From Strongyloides papillosus (Eukaryota; Nematoda; Chromadorea; Rhabditida; Strongyloididae), in the NCBI GenBank assembly GCA_005656395.1, contig SRSI01000050.1, forward strand, positions 2,418,001 through 2,482,000: a stretch of 64,000 nucleotides of DNA, given 5' to 3'. This document shows positions 1 through 11,800 of this stretch, in pieces; position 1 is the first letter of the stretch, and each line of letters opens with the position of its first letter. The notes below the pieces were generated by a model. The model was not told where the DNA came from, did not search any database, and saw only the letters and a list, made by a program, of their open reading frames with translations. The position numbers and the translations under genes are program-made.

Positions 1-19
1 TTTTCTACAAAAACTCCAC

Positions 20-3000
20 CTAAACAATCTTGTTTCTAAATCTACGAAATAAACTGTAAGAATAAACCTTTATTGTAAAATGATTAACTATAAAATAAAA
101 ATGAAATTGTGTAAAAAAAATACAATAGACTTAGATAGGATGTCAAAAATACTTCAAATGACAATTTTCTGTATCTTTTATTTATCATTGAAGTAAAGGT
201 AAATACAATAAGAACCTTAATAGAAAATTAGTTTAAAATGTTTAATTGATAATATTTATAAGTGTTTAAGATGTGAATAACTTTTTTTTAACCCCAAAAC
301 TAGATGTGGTTATTTGTTTTTTAATTGTTATTTTGTGTATTAAAATGTACTTACCTTTGTGGTGGACGTGAATAGGAGATATTGAAATCATCATCTGGAA
401 GGATTGATTTGTAGGAGGATGAGTTCATTAAACCACGGTAGTCCATTTGTAGAGTCTCATTCTTAGGATAGTCATTATCACCTTCAATCATAGTTTCTCT
501 TGATGGTACTGTTCCTGTGGAAGGTTCAGATGAAGAGGATCTATTATTATTGAATGATGCTGAATTTGGGGATGATAAAATAGGAAATTGACGTTGAGAA
601 CTAAAATTAAGTAGAAAATAATATTTTATTGATATGTCTTATCAAATATTTTAGGAATGAGATGTTTAGATCACTTATAAGATATAAATACTTAAAATAC
701 TTAACATTAAATGAAAACAAAATTCCTTAGTAATAATAAAAAAAGATATTAAATATAATAACAATAATTATACATAATATATGGTTTTAAAAATTTATAT
801 AGATAATAAAAATTAAATATTCTATAAGAAATGTTAGATGTTCATGAATTTACGATAACATCTAACATTCCAATAAACCAGGTTTCACCTTTTATAGAGC
901 AGTTGTGAAATAGATAAATAATTTATAATAAACTTACTTTTCTTCTCTTCTTTGGCGTATACGCCTTGCTGCTCCAGAAGGACTTCTATGTAACATGTTT
1001 ATTTGTGTTTCTAAAAAAATAATGTTATATAATTTAGATATGATTAATTGTTTATATTGTTGTAATATATAAAATAAATTTTAAATGAAATATATTAAAA
1101 ATATGAAGGTGTATGATAAATTGAATAACTAAAATAAATATATATATTAAAATGAGGAATGTTTTTTTAATGTCCTTTGATCAGAGAATTATATATTTAT
1201 ATTAATTTTTCAAGGATATTTATACACATTTTTTGATTAATTAAATGTACATAAATAGTTTTAATATCATAAATAGTATTGTTTTTTATTATATTATATA
1301 AAAAAATCAAACATTCCACCTGATAAGAGGAATCTCCAATAGATAATGTCAAATGATATGAGTAAATGTATAGGTAACAGATGAATAAATGCACGTCTAT
1401 ATAAAAACAAAATTTCTTAATATTTCTTTATTGATATATTATGTATATAATAGAAATTGAGTATAATAGTATGAGTTTTAAGTATTAGATAGGTTAATAA
1501 TGTATGAGGAATATATATATGAATACTTAGAATTTTTATAAATCACTCATAAATGACTCATCAACAAACTGCATTGTCTCTTACATCTAATATTACAAAA
1601 CATTTATACAACTAAGAAATAAAAACAAAGTAATTTCTAAATGATTTTAAAAAAAATGTGCAAATTAGTATAATGATATTATTATTAAAACTAAATAAGA
1701 AATTCTATGAAATAAAGTATTAAGGAAGTATACTTTATTTACTTATATATATGAGGATATATAAAAGATAAACAAATAAATATAGAAGACATTTTAATTA
1801 GGGAACTTACGAATAACAGGTCTTGTGATATGATTATTTTCCTCTTCTAATTTATTAATATCACTTTTTTGTGTAGTTAAAAACAAAGTATTGTTGTTTA
1901 ATGAAAGTAAGTTGTTGAAAGATGTTGTACTTGAATTGTTTTCAAAGTATGAATGTGATGCTGTAATAGTATTAGGATTGTTTGCTGATAGATTAGAATT
2001 ATTTAATATTGGAAAAGTTGTTACTTTTGATGGTTTTGTTAAAAAAGTTGTACTTTTTGATGAATCACCAGGTAAATAGTTTGGAGAGATAGGAAATGTT
2101 GACTTATTATGTGATGATAATGTCTCTTTCTTTGGGATATAACTTTTTGAAGTTTGACAATTATCTGATGCCTGGAAAAATAACAATTATAAATTGTAAG
2201 GAAAATTAAGATTAAATAAGTATAAATAATAATGTTTTAACCTTGCAAAGGAGAAAACCTTCAAATTGGCACAATAATTTTAAAATAGTATCTATATATT
2301 ATTACTCTAAATTGAAAATATGTATTAAAAGAAAAGTTATATATACGTACAATAGAGAAATACATACATTGAACAACATGTATTCTATTTAACAAAACCG
2401 CTCTTCTGTTAAGGGGTAAAGACTTTTGTACCCAAAATATATATTTACCTCTTATAATGATAATAAACGAAAGTCGTAGGTGGTTAGGTTAATAGTAAAA
2501 TTATAATAACAGTTGTGGCACAAACAAGGTATTGACAATTACTAAAGGTCTATACTTATATGTGTACTGAGCTGTGATAGGAATTCCAAAGTATATCAAA
2601 TGATAGTAAAATTGATTTTTATCTAAATAGATATGCGTATATCATATCTTCCCTATATTTATTAAATAAATTTTCAGTTGCTATGGATAAATTAAAATAT
2701 TTCTTTTTGAAAGTATTAATGAAAAAAAGATACATAAATTATTTCTATTTAAATCAAACAAAATCCTAATACTTTTAGAGACAAAGGAGAAATTTAACTA
2801 CACTAAAATAAGTAAATGATTCCATAAGGACAAGGTCATATAAAAGAAATATATGTTGCATGCCTGATAATGGCTTTGATTTTAATCTAGCACTTCTTGC
2901 CATTTAATAGATGTAAATGTCTTCTAATTTTAAGATTATACATCAATATCATATGTTATTAAAAAAATTAAACAAATGTTTTTTTCCTCCTTTTTTTCTG

Positions 3001-4715
3001 TTATTTTTTCCCAACACATAACTAGATGCTGACAATGTATTTAAATTAACAAATAACAGAAAAACTTAATTTTTATTGTTGTAAAACAAATTATGTAAGA
3101 TGTTTTTATTATATAAAAAAATTATGAAAAACATGATTTACTTTTCAAGGTAAAAGTCAGTCATATATTTTAAAATATAAGAATATTTTAAATAAAATTG
3201 AAATGGAAAATGAAATTGTAAAATATTAAGTGTAATTGTGAAAGTAAGATTATCTTCTTTATTTACAAGTTCTGTAATAAAGACAAAGAAGAGTGGAGCA
3301 AGGTCAGAATCCTATTAACTTTTTATCTTTTATTAACTCATGTAGGTATCATAATCGTTTTCATTATAAAAATTTAATATATTTAAAATATTATTTCTTC
3401 TTGCATCTACCTATGTGGTTATTTTAAATAAAAAAGGGAAATGGTTATGGTAAAGGAATGTAAAGGTATATAAGAAAACGTCTTGAAAAAGATAAATAAA
3501 TAGTATTAAAAAAGCAATTAAATATAGATAAAAGATTCTTTTCAAAATATAATAATCTTGTTTACACATAATCATAAAACGACTTATTCTCTCCATTTTG
3601 TTTTGTGTCAAATTACAATCAAAAAATCGCTTATCAAATTTTAATGAATACTTTTTTAACCATTTGAAAAATTAAATAAATGTACTATTTAAGATCTGTT
3701 ATTGTAAAAATCATACAATAATTAAATGACTATCTTTTGTAAATATTTAAAATGAATGAATTAACTTATAAAAATTATGCAAAAATAAACGTCCTAAATA
3801 TACAAAGAATAAAAGTATTTTTGTCTAAATAAATATCAATGGAGTATTGTTATTTTAAAAATTATAATTAATATTTGAATAAGTATTAGGTGGAAATAAA
3901 TGAATCATGAAAGGTTAATACATAATTATTTTAACAAAATTGATTAGTTAAAAAAAATTTTTTAAAGTTAATATGATAAGGTGGCTGGTTTTAGAAAATG
4001 ATCATAACTAATTTCTGATAATTTTATATAGAAAAATGTAACAAATTTATAAAAATAAACACCACATCGTTTTTCTGTAATATCAATGTGTATATATAAA
4101 TATCATATAAGAATGACACCTGTCAATGATGAGATGTACAGAAAAATTGAAAGTCGAAAGAGTCTATTGATGGAGAAGTCTAATGAATATAATAGAAGGG
4201 AAATAAATGTGTTAAACTTATTGGTAAATTCTTTTGATTCCAAGGAAAAATGAGATAAAAATTTCGAGGAATCATGTGTATGAATGGTGAAATTATTTAA
4301 ATAACGTGTTATTATGAATAAGCATTGATAATATCATAACATTATATAACCGAAAGGTAATAGTGAATCATCTATAATTCTTTATTATCTTTATTATAAT
4401 GTTATAATCTATCTTTTACTGTTAATAACTAAAGAATGTAAAGAAATTACATAAAATAAGAATTATTGGAATTTTTAGATATTAAAATAATAATAGGATG
4501 AAGTAACATTAATTATAAAAAGTTTTCAATGAAATTGATATATTTATTATTAAACTTACATTATATCTCGATTGACAATAACTTTTCAATAATTGTTCGC
4601 TAACTTTTCTATTTTCACTAGCACAAAGTCTTTTGTAATTCTCTGAATTTAAGTAATCATCATAACTTTGAAAAGAAGTAGTATGCATCAAATTCATTTT
4701 TGAAAATACCACCAT
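20..4715 (-). CDS. Hypothetical Ser/Asn-rich protein, five-exon model
   Basis: I do not recognise this gene. My model uses exons 4560-4715, 1811-2171, 938-1010, 355-600 and 20-53 on the minus strand. All junctions are GT/AG (donors GTAAGT-like) and the phases agree, giving 870 nt, 289 residues and a stop at 20-22. The first exon starts MVVFSKMNLMHTTSF and carries YDDYLNSENYKRL; the YDDYLNS part resembles the start of CFAP299 (DUF4464) proteins, but only weakly. The second exon is Ser/Asn/Thr-rich low complexity. The third encodes a basic stretch (AARRIRQRRE) that could be a nuclear localisation signal. The tail is FRRFRNKIV. The protein is probably largely disordered. Uncertain points are the 2.4-kb first intron, which is far longer than others here, and the 34-nt last exon, whose acceptor (TTCTTACAG) is one of three possible ones. 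Confidence 0.55.
2172..4559 (-). other. Long first intron of the Ser/Asn-rich gene
   Basis: This 2.39-kb stretch begins with a strong donor (GTAAGTTT) and ends with a good acceptor (TTTTCCAG). I see only AT-rich sequence, with no convincing coding region on either strand. A 66-codon open frame at 3411-3611 is hydrophobic, driven by A/T codons, and has no flanking signals. The stretch could hide an unrecognised exon, or it could separate two genes. Confidence 0.4.
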
Positions 4716-6066
4716 TATCTAAATAACTTCTACTTTTATTAAAAATTAGGCAAACAAAAATTTTGTATAAATTAAAAATTTCTATTAACCTCTAGAAAAT
4801 TAAAAAACCAATTTTTCTGAAATAAAAACATTTATCCTCATTAATTCCTTTTAAATACATTAAAATAAAATGAAAAAAGTTATCTATAATTTGAAAAAGT
4901 AGTCCAATGATCTAATGAATAAATTATCTTGAGCCGTTAAAATAAATCAAAAAACAAAATGAGTTTCAATTGTAGAATTATACGATCCATATATAATATA
5001 ATATATATAAGCTTTCTTTAATAGATTAATATTTGCATACTTTGCACCTGCTAACAAAAGAGGCCCATAATGAATGAATATATGTATATTAGTAAAATAA
5101 ACTTTTACCATTACTATATATTATAAATTCAAGATAAAAAGACATAAGTAAATAAGGAATTTTAAAGGTACGCTAATAAAAACATGATTTAGTTATTTAT
5201 ATAATTCGTTCCTCTACATTTAATATTATTTAATTTTGACTAATGTTTTAAAAATTTTTAAGAAATTAAAAAACTGTAAAGTTGGATAAATATAAATGAT
5301 TGGTGTCTTAATACTAGACAAAATCGTGTTTTTAAGAGATTTAGACAAAACTACTCTCATACATAATCTTTAAAATAGTTTTTTAAAAAATAATAAGTTA
5401 GGAAAAAAATATAAATAGAGATTTTGCAATAATATACAAGTATCAATCACTTAAAATATTAATAAATATTTGTTACAAATTACTTTTATAATAACTTGAT
5501 AAAATCTCCATTCAGTCAAAAGGATCTACAAAAGATCATCTCACAATAAGGAATTATGAATTTTTGAATGAATCACCTAATTTTAACTTCAAAATATCAA
5601 AATACCTAAATTCAAAATTTAACAAAATTATGGAACGGTATTCGATAAAGTATGTCAATAAAAATAATTTTCTATATCACTTTTTCAGTTGTAACCATTG
5701 TATTGAGAAAATGAAAGAGAAACAATTTATTAACTATACTGATAAGAGGTAAACTACAAATTTTTATGACATACCTTTTTGACAAAACCCTCAAATATCT
5801 AGAAATGATTTTGGAGATTTTGAAGTGGTTATCTATTATGCATATATTGTATAATACAAATCACAAACTGATAAAAACACTTATGATGAATTGAATTCAA
5901 TTATTTTGACGTTTAATTGACAGTCTAACAATATGTCATGTAATCTTTATTTGATAAAATAAACAAACACAAAGTTTTATGTAAAAAGAGGTACATGGTG
6001 ATATGATTTATTTAATATTACTAATAACAAAACAACTACAAACAATCATTTATTAAAAACATTATA
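4716..6066. other. Intergenic region
   Basis: About 1.35 kb of AT-rich sequence upstream of the Ser/Asn-rich gene and downstream of the mrpl-21 stop. It should hold the promoter of the former and the 3' end of the latter. The only notable open frame (5564-5752, plus, 62 codons) is Asn/Lys/Phe-rich and looks like chance. Confidence 0.6.
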
Positions 6067-6576
6067 CTATTCTTCAGTTATAGATGGATCAACGAATATG
6101 GTATTTATTCTCAATGTAGTTTGTTCTTGTGATAACCCTAAAAATATATATATAAATATTATTTTTTAAATTTTTCAATCCTTACACTTTAGATGTTTGA
6201 CATTATGCCCATCATACTTTGTGTAATCAACCTCTGGTGATGAAATATTTTTCTCCACAACAGTTGCGTTGACATAAACTTTACTTTTATCCAATAACGG
6301 TCTCCCTAGTATAGTGAAATCTTTACCCCCTATAGCTAAAATTTTTTCTAGTTTAATTTTATCTCCAATCTCGATAGGTTGATTATTATCTAGTACAATA
6401 AGATCATTTTGAGATACTTTAAATTGCCTTCCACCAACATAAACTACAGCAAATAACTTTGTAAATTTATCTGTTAATTCTTGGGATATGAGAGATGAAA
6501 CAATGTCCGTTTTTTTTGTTGTTACAAGATCATTTTTGGCCATCGAAAAGGAACGACTAAACATCAAACGTAGCAT
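6067..6576 (-). CDS. mrpl-21: Mitochondrial ribosomal protein L21 (bL21m)
   Basis: This is a structural protein of the large mitoribosomal subunit. Two exons, 6186-6576 and 6067-6137, are joined across a 48-nt intron in phase 1 and give 153 residues. The L21 core is clear: FAVVYVGGRQFKVSQNDLI, then IGDKIKLEKILAIGG and FTILGRPLL. The second exon supplies the expected tail after the basic segment, with EQTTLRINTIF matching the TxLRIN ending of animal MRPL21. Without that exon the first frame would stop early. The first 15-20 residues (MLRLMFSRSFSMAK) are basic and Ser-rich, as in a mitochondrial presequence. A TTTTTAG acceptor lies 7 nt before the ATG. The gene starts only 99 nt after the stop of the upstream zinc-finger gene on the same strand, so the two may form an operon. 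Confidence 0.92.
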
Positions 6577-6590
6577 AATATTTCTAAAAA
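6577..6590 (-). promoter_or_regulatory. Candidate spliced-leader acceptor before mrpl-21
   Basis: On the minus strand the sequence reads AATTTTTAG then AAATATT and the ATG. A T-rich AG so close to the start codon, within a 99-nt gap between co-directional genes, is what an operon-internal trans-splice site looks like in nematodes. Trans-splicing itself is inferred. Confidence 0.5.
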
Positions 6591-6675
6591 TTATAAGTTT
6601 AAAAAGGGTGGGATAATAATGAAAAATAAAAGATAGGATAAACCGTTAGAAATCATATACAACAAACTATATACA

Positions 6676-7203
6676 TTATTTTTTAAAACATGATTTTGAG
6701 ACCTGTGATAAAGAAAGTTGGTATTCCTCATATAATCTATTAAAAGCTTTTTGTTCTTCACATGTCAACTTAGAAAAGAGTTCATTCATACTAGATTCCT
6801 CATCACCATCCAAGATATTCACCCCTTTCGATGTCAACTGAGCATCAATATCAGCCATCGACAATTTACTGAAATCTTCCGTTGCATCTTTTATCACATT
6901 ATCTATATATGATAAGTCATCATCGTCAGAGTCAATATTATCTGCCTCTGCTTCATCTACGTCTATTGGCATGTCTACCTTCTCAGCTTTAGCATCTTGA
7001 TATTGCATATACTCTTCAAAAGGCATGATTAAAGGTTTCTCTTTTTTTGCTCCATTCATTAAATCAACCCATTCTTTGTAAAATTGTTCCGAGCAATAAT
7101 GTTTTTGACATTTATAACATTTTAGAGAGCAGAAATTTTTCTTACATTTTGGACATTTATTCATTGATGTTGAATCACAGCTACAGAAATAACAAGTCTC
7201 CAT
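6676..7203 (-). CDS. HIT-type zinc-finger protein, ZNHIT2-like
   Basis: A 175-residue, single-exon protein. Residues 4-41 carry a zf-HIT module with the Cys/His order CxxC, CPKC, CSLKCYKCQKHYC, ending in the EQFYKEWV segment typical of ZNHIT2-type fingers. The rest is acidic in the middle (DIDSDDDD, around residue 90) and helical and polar towards the C terminus. In other animals ZNHIT2 works with the R2TP/HSP90 system in assembling large complexes such as RNA polymerase II and U5 snRNP. The protein is much shorter than human ZNHIT2 (about 400 residues), so most of the C-terminal domain is missing or unrecognisable, and ZNHIT3 is an alternative assignment. It is the likely upstream gene of a two-gene operon with mrpl-21. 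Confidence 0.8.
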   Translation of the reverse strand: METCYFCSCDSTSMNKCPKCKKNFCSLKCYKCQKHYCSEQFYKEWVDLMNGAKKEKPLIMPFEEYMQYQDAKAEKVDMPIDVDEAEADNIDSDDDDLSYIDNVIKDATEDFSKLSMADIDAQLTSKGVNILDGDEESSMNELFSKLTCEEQKAFNRLYEEYQLSLSQVSKSCFKK

Positions 7204-7607
7204 GATTATTGAGTAATAAACGCTTTTTTGTTAAATTAAATTTAAGCAATATAATAACAATTAGTACAATTAAAAATACTTTATACAAATTTAATTATTA
7301 ATAATTTATTGTAGCAGAAATTATAGGTAAACTAGAGTTTATAAAATTCATACAATATCCTACGAAGATTTTTGGAGAACAGATAGTAAAATTGGGGTGG
7401 GAAATACTTCTCAGTACCAAATAGTTGTAAATTATAAATTTATAGTGCAGGTGCGATTATTTTAAAGCACAAAAAGAACAAAATTGATAAAATGAATATT
7501 TTTATTAGTAAAAAAATAAAAAAAAAATTTAAGCACATTCCCAACAATAAAACTTAACATTATCCCCCCATAATTAACAAAATTTCTTATTAAACAAAAA
7601 TCTTTAC
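7204..7607. other. Intergenic region between two minus-strand genes
   Basis: About 400 nt, AT-rich, between the stop of the WDR55-like gene and the start of the zinc-finger gene. It must hold the 3' UTR of the former and the start region of the latter. The gap is long enough that a separate promoter for the zinc-finger/mrpl-21 pair is likely. I see no distinct element. Confidence 0.5.
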
Positions 7608-8609
7608 CTACACATCATTATCATTAATTAAATCACTAAAAAATCCATTAGTATCATTATCCTTGACAAGGTTTTTAGTATCTCTAACATTATCTCTTGT
7701 TATTAAAGGAATATCATTAGTCATCTCAGCAACTGAACAGTGATAAAAGTTCTCACACATCCCATAACCAACAAAATTCTTCTTATTACCATCAAATATA
7801 ACCTTACCAATAGGAAAAGGTACTGACTTCTTCTTCAAAACTTTGTTAGGTTGAATATTAACAAACTTAACATAATCCTCCAACATCGAGGAACACATCA
7901 ATAAATTCTCACGAACCTCAACAATTGAATCTATTCCATACTTCATTTTTGCATCTATTCTTTCTAAAATGTAACCGTACTCACCATTTTTATACACATC
8001 TATAACCCCATTTCCAGTACCGATATATGTTTTATCACTTGAAATGCAGATTGAATTATACTCAGATTCAGCTTGCTCTGATTTTACGGAAACTTTCTTC
8101 TTACGGAGATCATATACACAAAGAATACCATCAGATGAGGCAGCAAAGACACTTCCTTGATTAAATTTGAGATCTGTTATTGATTCATCCTGTTCCTTGA
8201 ATTCCAAAACTGCTCCTTCCTGTGTCCGGAAGTCGAACATCTTCACTTGGCCTTCATCATCACCAACAACCGTTTGGATTCCTTTGTCACCTCCGAGTGT
8301 CAGTAAAGCTGAGGGTTTGTTTTCAGTAGCATTATTAACCCAATGATAAGGCTCCATTGTTACGGTGTCCATTAACGCCAGGGAACAATCAGATGTCGTT
8401 AGAGCGAATCTTTTTCCATCACACATATACGAGACATCACGAACATAACTCTCATTTTCTAGCTGTAAACTCCCGAGAGGCTTTAAATTCCTCAGTTTCA
8501 TCTCATACATTGAAAAAACTCCATTGAGCTGGCCAATAATTAATTGTCTTGAGTCTTTTGGATTAATAGATAAACATGAAATTTCCTGTTCTAAATAAAA
8601 ATGAGTCAT
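7608..8609 (-). CDS. WD40 repeat protein, WDR55-like
   Basis: A 333-residue intronless beta-propeller protein. Degenerate WD repeats run through the whole length; the clearest ends are VKMFDFRTQ, LCVYDLRKK and IDVYKNGEYG. The segment SICISSDKTYIGTGNGVIDVY followed by RIDAKMKYGIDSIVEV and the later VKFVNIQPNKVL match the WDR55 pattern, in which the repeats contain 'G.IY.FNW' and 'R.VNI.PN.V' blocks. WDR55 proteins act in the nucleolus in 28S rRNA maturation. The length is a little below the human protein (about 380 residues), lacking a long C-terminal tail. The gene is divergent from PI4KA, with only 284 nt between start codons. The WD40 fold is secure; the WDR55 orthology is likely but less so. 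Confidence 0.8.
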   Translation of the reverse strand: MTHFYLEQEISCLSINPKDSRQLIIGQLNGVFSMYEMKLRNLKPLGSLQLENESYVRDVSYMCDGKRFALTTSDCSLALMDTVTMEPYHWVNNATENKPSALLTLGGDKGIQTVVGDDEGQVKMFDFRTQEGAVLEFKEQDESITDLKFNQGSVFAASSDGILCVYDLRKKKVSVKSEQAESEYNSICISSDKTYIGTGNGVIDVYKNGEYGYILERIDAKMKYGIDSIVEVRENLLMCSSMLEDYVKFVNIQPNKVLKKKSVPFPIGKVIFDGNKKNFVGYGMCENFYHCSVAEMTNDIPLITRDNVRDTKNLVKDNDTNGFFSDLINDNDV

Positions 8610-8893
8610 CCTCCTAGTATAGTTAAAAAAAAAAATTAAGTTAAAATATATATTTTTTTAAAAGTAAAGGATACGCAATTCCAAGGGGATGTACATATAC
8701 ATCTGTGTCAAATTTTATACACTCGGTTTATGTGTATGTCTTCACAAATATATTCAAGTGTACATGTAAACACTTTTCCTGGGTTATCTTTCATATATTG
8801 TACCATAATATTAGTTTTAAAAGTATTTATTATAACTTCTTCAATCATTATATTATCATAAAAATATTTATTGGAAAATTTAGATTAATATAA
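8610..8893. promoter_or_regulatory. Shared divergent promoter region
   Basis: These 284 nt separate the start codons of the minus-strand WDR55-like gene and the plus-strand PI4KA gene, so both promoters must lie here, or in part inside the neighbouring exons. An A-rich tract lies on the WDR55 side and AT-rich sequence on the other. I cannot point to a specific factor site. Confidence 0.55.
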
Positions 8894-11800
8894 ATGACTA
8901 TTTCTGAGGAGATAAATAATAAAAATATTTATGAGGGGGAATTTAGCTTCAACAATTTGCATTGTATGGCGTTATGCTGTGCCAAGATAGATACACTATC
9001 ATTGGAGGATATACATAAGAAGCTTTTAGGAAAAGTTTGTACTGGTATTGAAAATGTTGGATTAAATGATAATACGAGGAATTCTCTTATTGCCACTGCT
9101 ATTTTTGTTGTCAACTCAGATGGAAAGGTAAATTTTGACATTTTGTCTTTGTTTTTCAAATGATATATTTAGTTATCAGAACCTCTGACGATGTTTTTGT
9201 TAGAGTGTTTGCAAAAGATTTGGGAGGTAGAATGGAATGAGGAGGAAAAAAGTGGCGGAGGATTATTGGAAAAAATGACAATATATGAGCGTTTCACTTT
9301 TACTTTTAATACAGCATTATCTGATATTGCGGTTAAATTTCCACTACTTAAAGAGATTATTATTAATAATCAGATAAAATTGATGAATGATTTGATTAAT
9401 ATTATAACAAATACTTGTGATGAGACGAAAGTCTACGACGAATTAGGGAAAGCAAATTTAATGAAATTATTGTGTATTCTTCTTGGTATTGTTAGGAGTT
9501 GTGGAAGATTTTGTAATAGAAATAGTCCATCTCTCATATCTATACTATATCCAACACTTTTTAAAACCAATATCGATAGGAAGGAAATAGAAAAAATAAA
9601 ATTAAGCACAGACTCTTCTAATTGGTTTGGAACAAATATAAGCGACAAAAATATCGATATGCCTGTTGATAAGAAAATCTTCCTCAGACCAGGGAGTTCA
9701 TTTATAATGGTTGATGAAGCTTGTAAAAATTTAGAAACTAATTTAACACTACAAAATATGGAAACGATAATGGAAGGATTGGAAAAATTACTAAAAGAAA
9801 ATATACTGGAGAGATTAGACATAATTGCTGCTGAAGTTTACAAATCCCCTGAATTCAAAAGGTTCCATTACAAATCAATCTCCGAAATACTAACACTCGC
9901 CTGTATAACTATTGTGCAAGAATTTTTGAAAAGGCATGCAAACGATACAACAGAACAACCTCTAATACCAATTCATTTTGTTAAATATTTAAACACATAC
10001 GCATTAAACATGTTTGAGAGAGGTGAAAAAATACTTAAAAAACTGAAAGAAGAGGAAAATGACGGGGTGCAATGGAGTAATAAAATCAAACAAACAATAA
10101 TAACAAATTCTATTTGTTTAGATATTATCGCTGAAAGTGCTATTGATGAGAGTGATGGTGATACTGTTATTGAAACTATTTCTGAACATATGTTTAATCC
10201 ACATAGAAATGTTACTGCGTACACTCCGATTGTTGTGGCTGCTTTGAGGGGACTTGGTGTTTTGGCTGAGAAGTTTCCTACGATATCGAATATTTCGATT
10301 GTACCGTTGTTGCAGAAGTTTCTTCTTGAACCGTGTTTGTTGTTGAAGCAGATTATTGTTGATATATATGGTTTGGGTAAATCTGTAGATAGCAGAGATT
10401 TCGATGATTACAGCCATCATAAATATCAAGGACTAGTATGCTTAAGAAACTCAGCTATTGATGCATTATGCTGTGCTGTGAAAAGTGCTAAAAAAGTCGA
10501 GGAGAATAGTGAAAAATCATGCATGGCCTCATTGTCAGTCAAACTATATCTAAGTGCTAATATAACTAAAAACACTGTAAACTACTTTGTCGCTGAGACA
10601 GCAATATTAATATTAGGCAAATTAGGTATCGTATTCAAGGATGTTCCAAATGTTCCCGAGAGTGTCCTCCAAATTTTTCTCCAAAGATTTGCAAATCCAA
10701 AAGGAAAATTAGATATCGTTATAGTTAATTGTTTAGCAGATATGTGGTTAAATGGTGCAACTTCCATCTTTGAACAGATAATGAAACTATTTACACAAGT
10801 CATCGTTGAAAGTAGTAATCATGTCTACTCTTCTGATGGTAATGAAAAAAGCGAGAATAAATATTCACATGTCTCTTTGGAAGTTGATAAGATTTTGTCT
10901 AAGATAGCTGATTCAGTATCGGCAGATGATAGTATGAAAGAAATTCTATTAACAAGATACTTGGAACTATTCGTCCAATTGGCTATAGAAAGTAGAAAAT
11001 CTGGAGAAAAAGTTTCAAAAGGAACAATGAAAATCACGACAAGTGCCGGAAATTTAGGTGTTCTCATTCCTAAAATTGCAAGTATATTAAGGAGATTCCC
11101 AAAATACATTCAAACACCTAATCAAAAACTCATAAATATGTTCAGAGAATTTTGGAGCTATTGTACTGTCCTTGGATTTGATGTCAGTGCTGCAAACCTC
11201 TGGCCAGAAGATTGGCATGAAGCTGTATGTGAAATTTCAACAAAAAGTCCAATATTTATTGCTAATGAAAATTTGAAGACAGAATTAATTGATAATGTTG
11301 GTATTAGTACAGTCATGATTTCTGCAACCGAACTTCAGGAACTCAGATTGACACTTTGCAATGAACTTCGCCAAAATCCTGATTGCGTCTCAATTATTAA
11401 TAGATTGGATTTTACGTATTGTATTTATCTTTTATCAGTTATAAGGATGGAGAAGATGAGAGTTGTTTACAGTAACGATGTTGAGACTGTTCACGTATTT
11501 TTGAAGTATGTTGAAAATCCAGCTATTAAGAAAGATAAAAATGGTATGTGGACATGTATTATGGCTGCATCCCATATCATATTTGAGGAGTACATAAATA
11601 CAGCTAAAATGAAGCAAGATTCAGATTCTAATTCATTAGAACTTAAAAAGCAATTAGTACATCATGCCAGATTTTTCCTTGTTCAGTTTAATCATCACAT
11701 GAAAGAGGTTAGAAGGATTGCTGATGCATGCCTTTCTAAGCTTGTTGATGCTTTCCCTTACCTTTTATGGAATGGAGAAATCTTGTTTACAGGACTTCAG

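Noticed and set aside
3411..3611. 66-codon hydrophobic frame inside the 2.4-kb intron
   Set aside because: Runs of Phe/Leu/Ile/Tyr come from T-rich sequence; no supporting signals for a nested gene.
5564..5752. 62-codon plus-strand frame upstream of mrpl-21
   Set aside because: Composition is that of random AT-rich sequence (Asn, Lys, Phe, Ile), with no splice context, no signal and no neighbour logic.
8705..8893. 62-codon plus-strand frame just before PI4KA as an upstream exon or leader peptide
   Set aside because: It ends at a stop directly before the PI4KA ATG and has no donor; it lies in the shared promoter.
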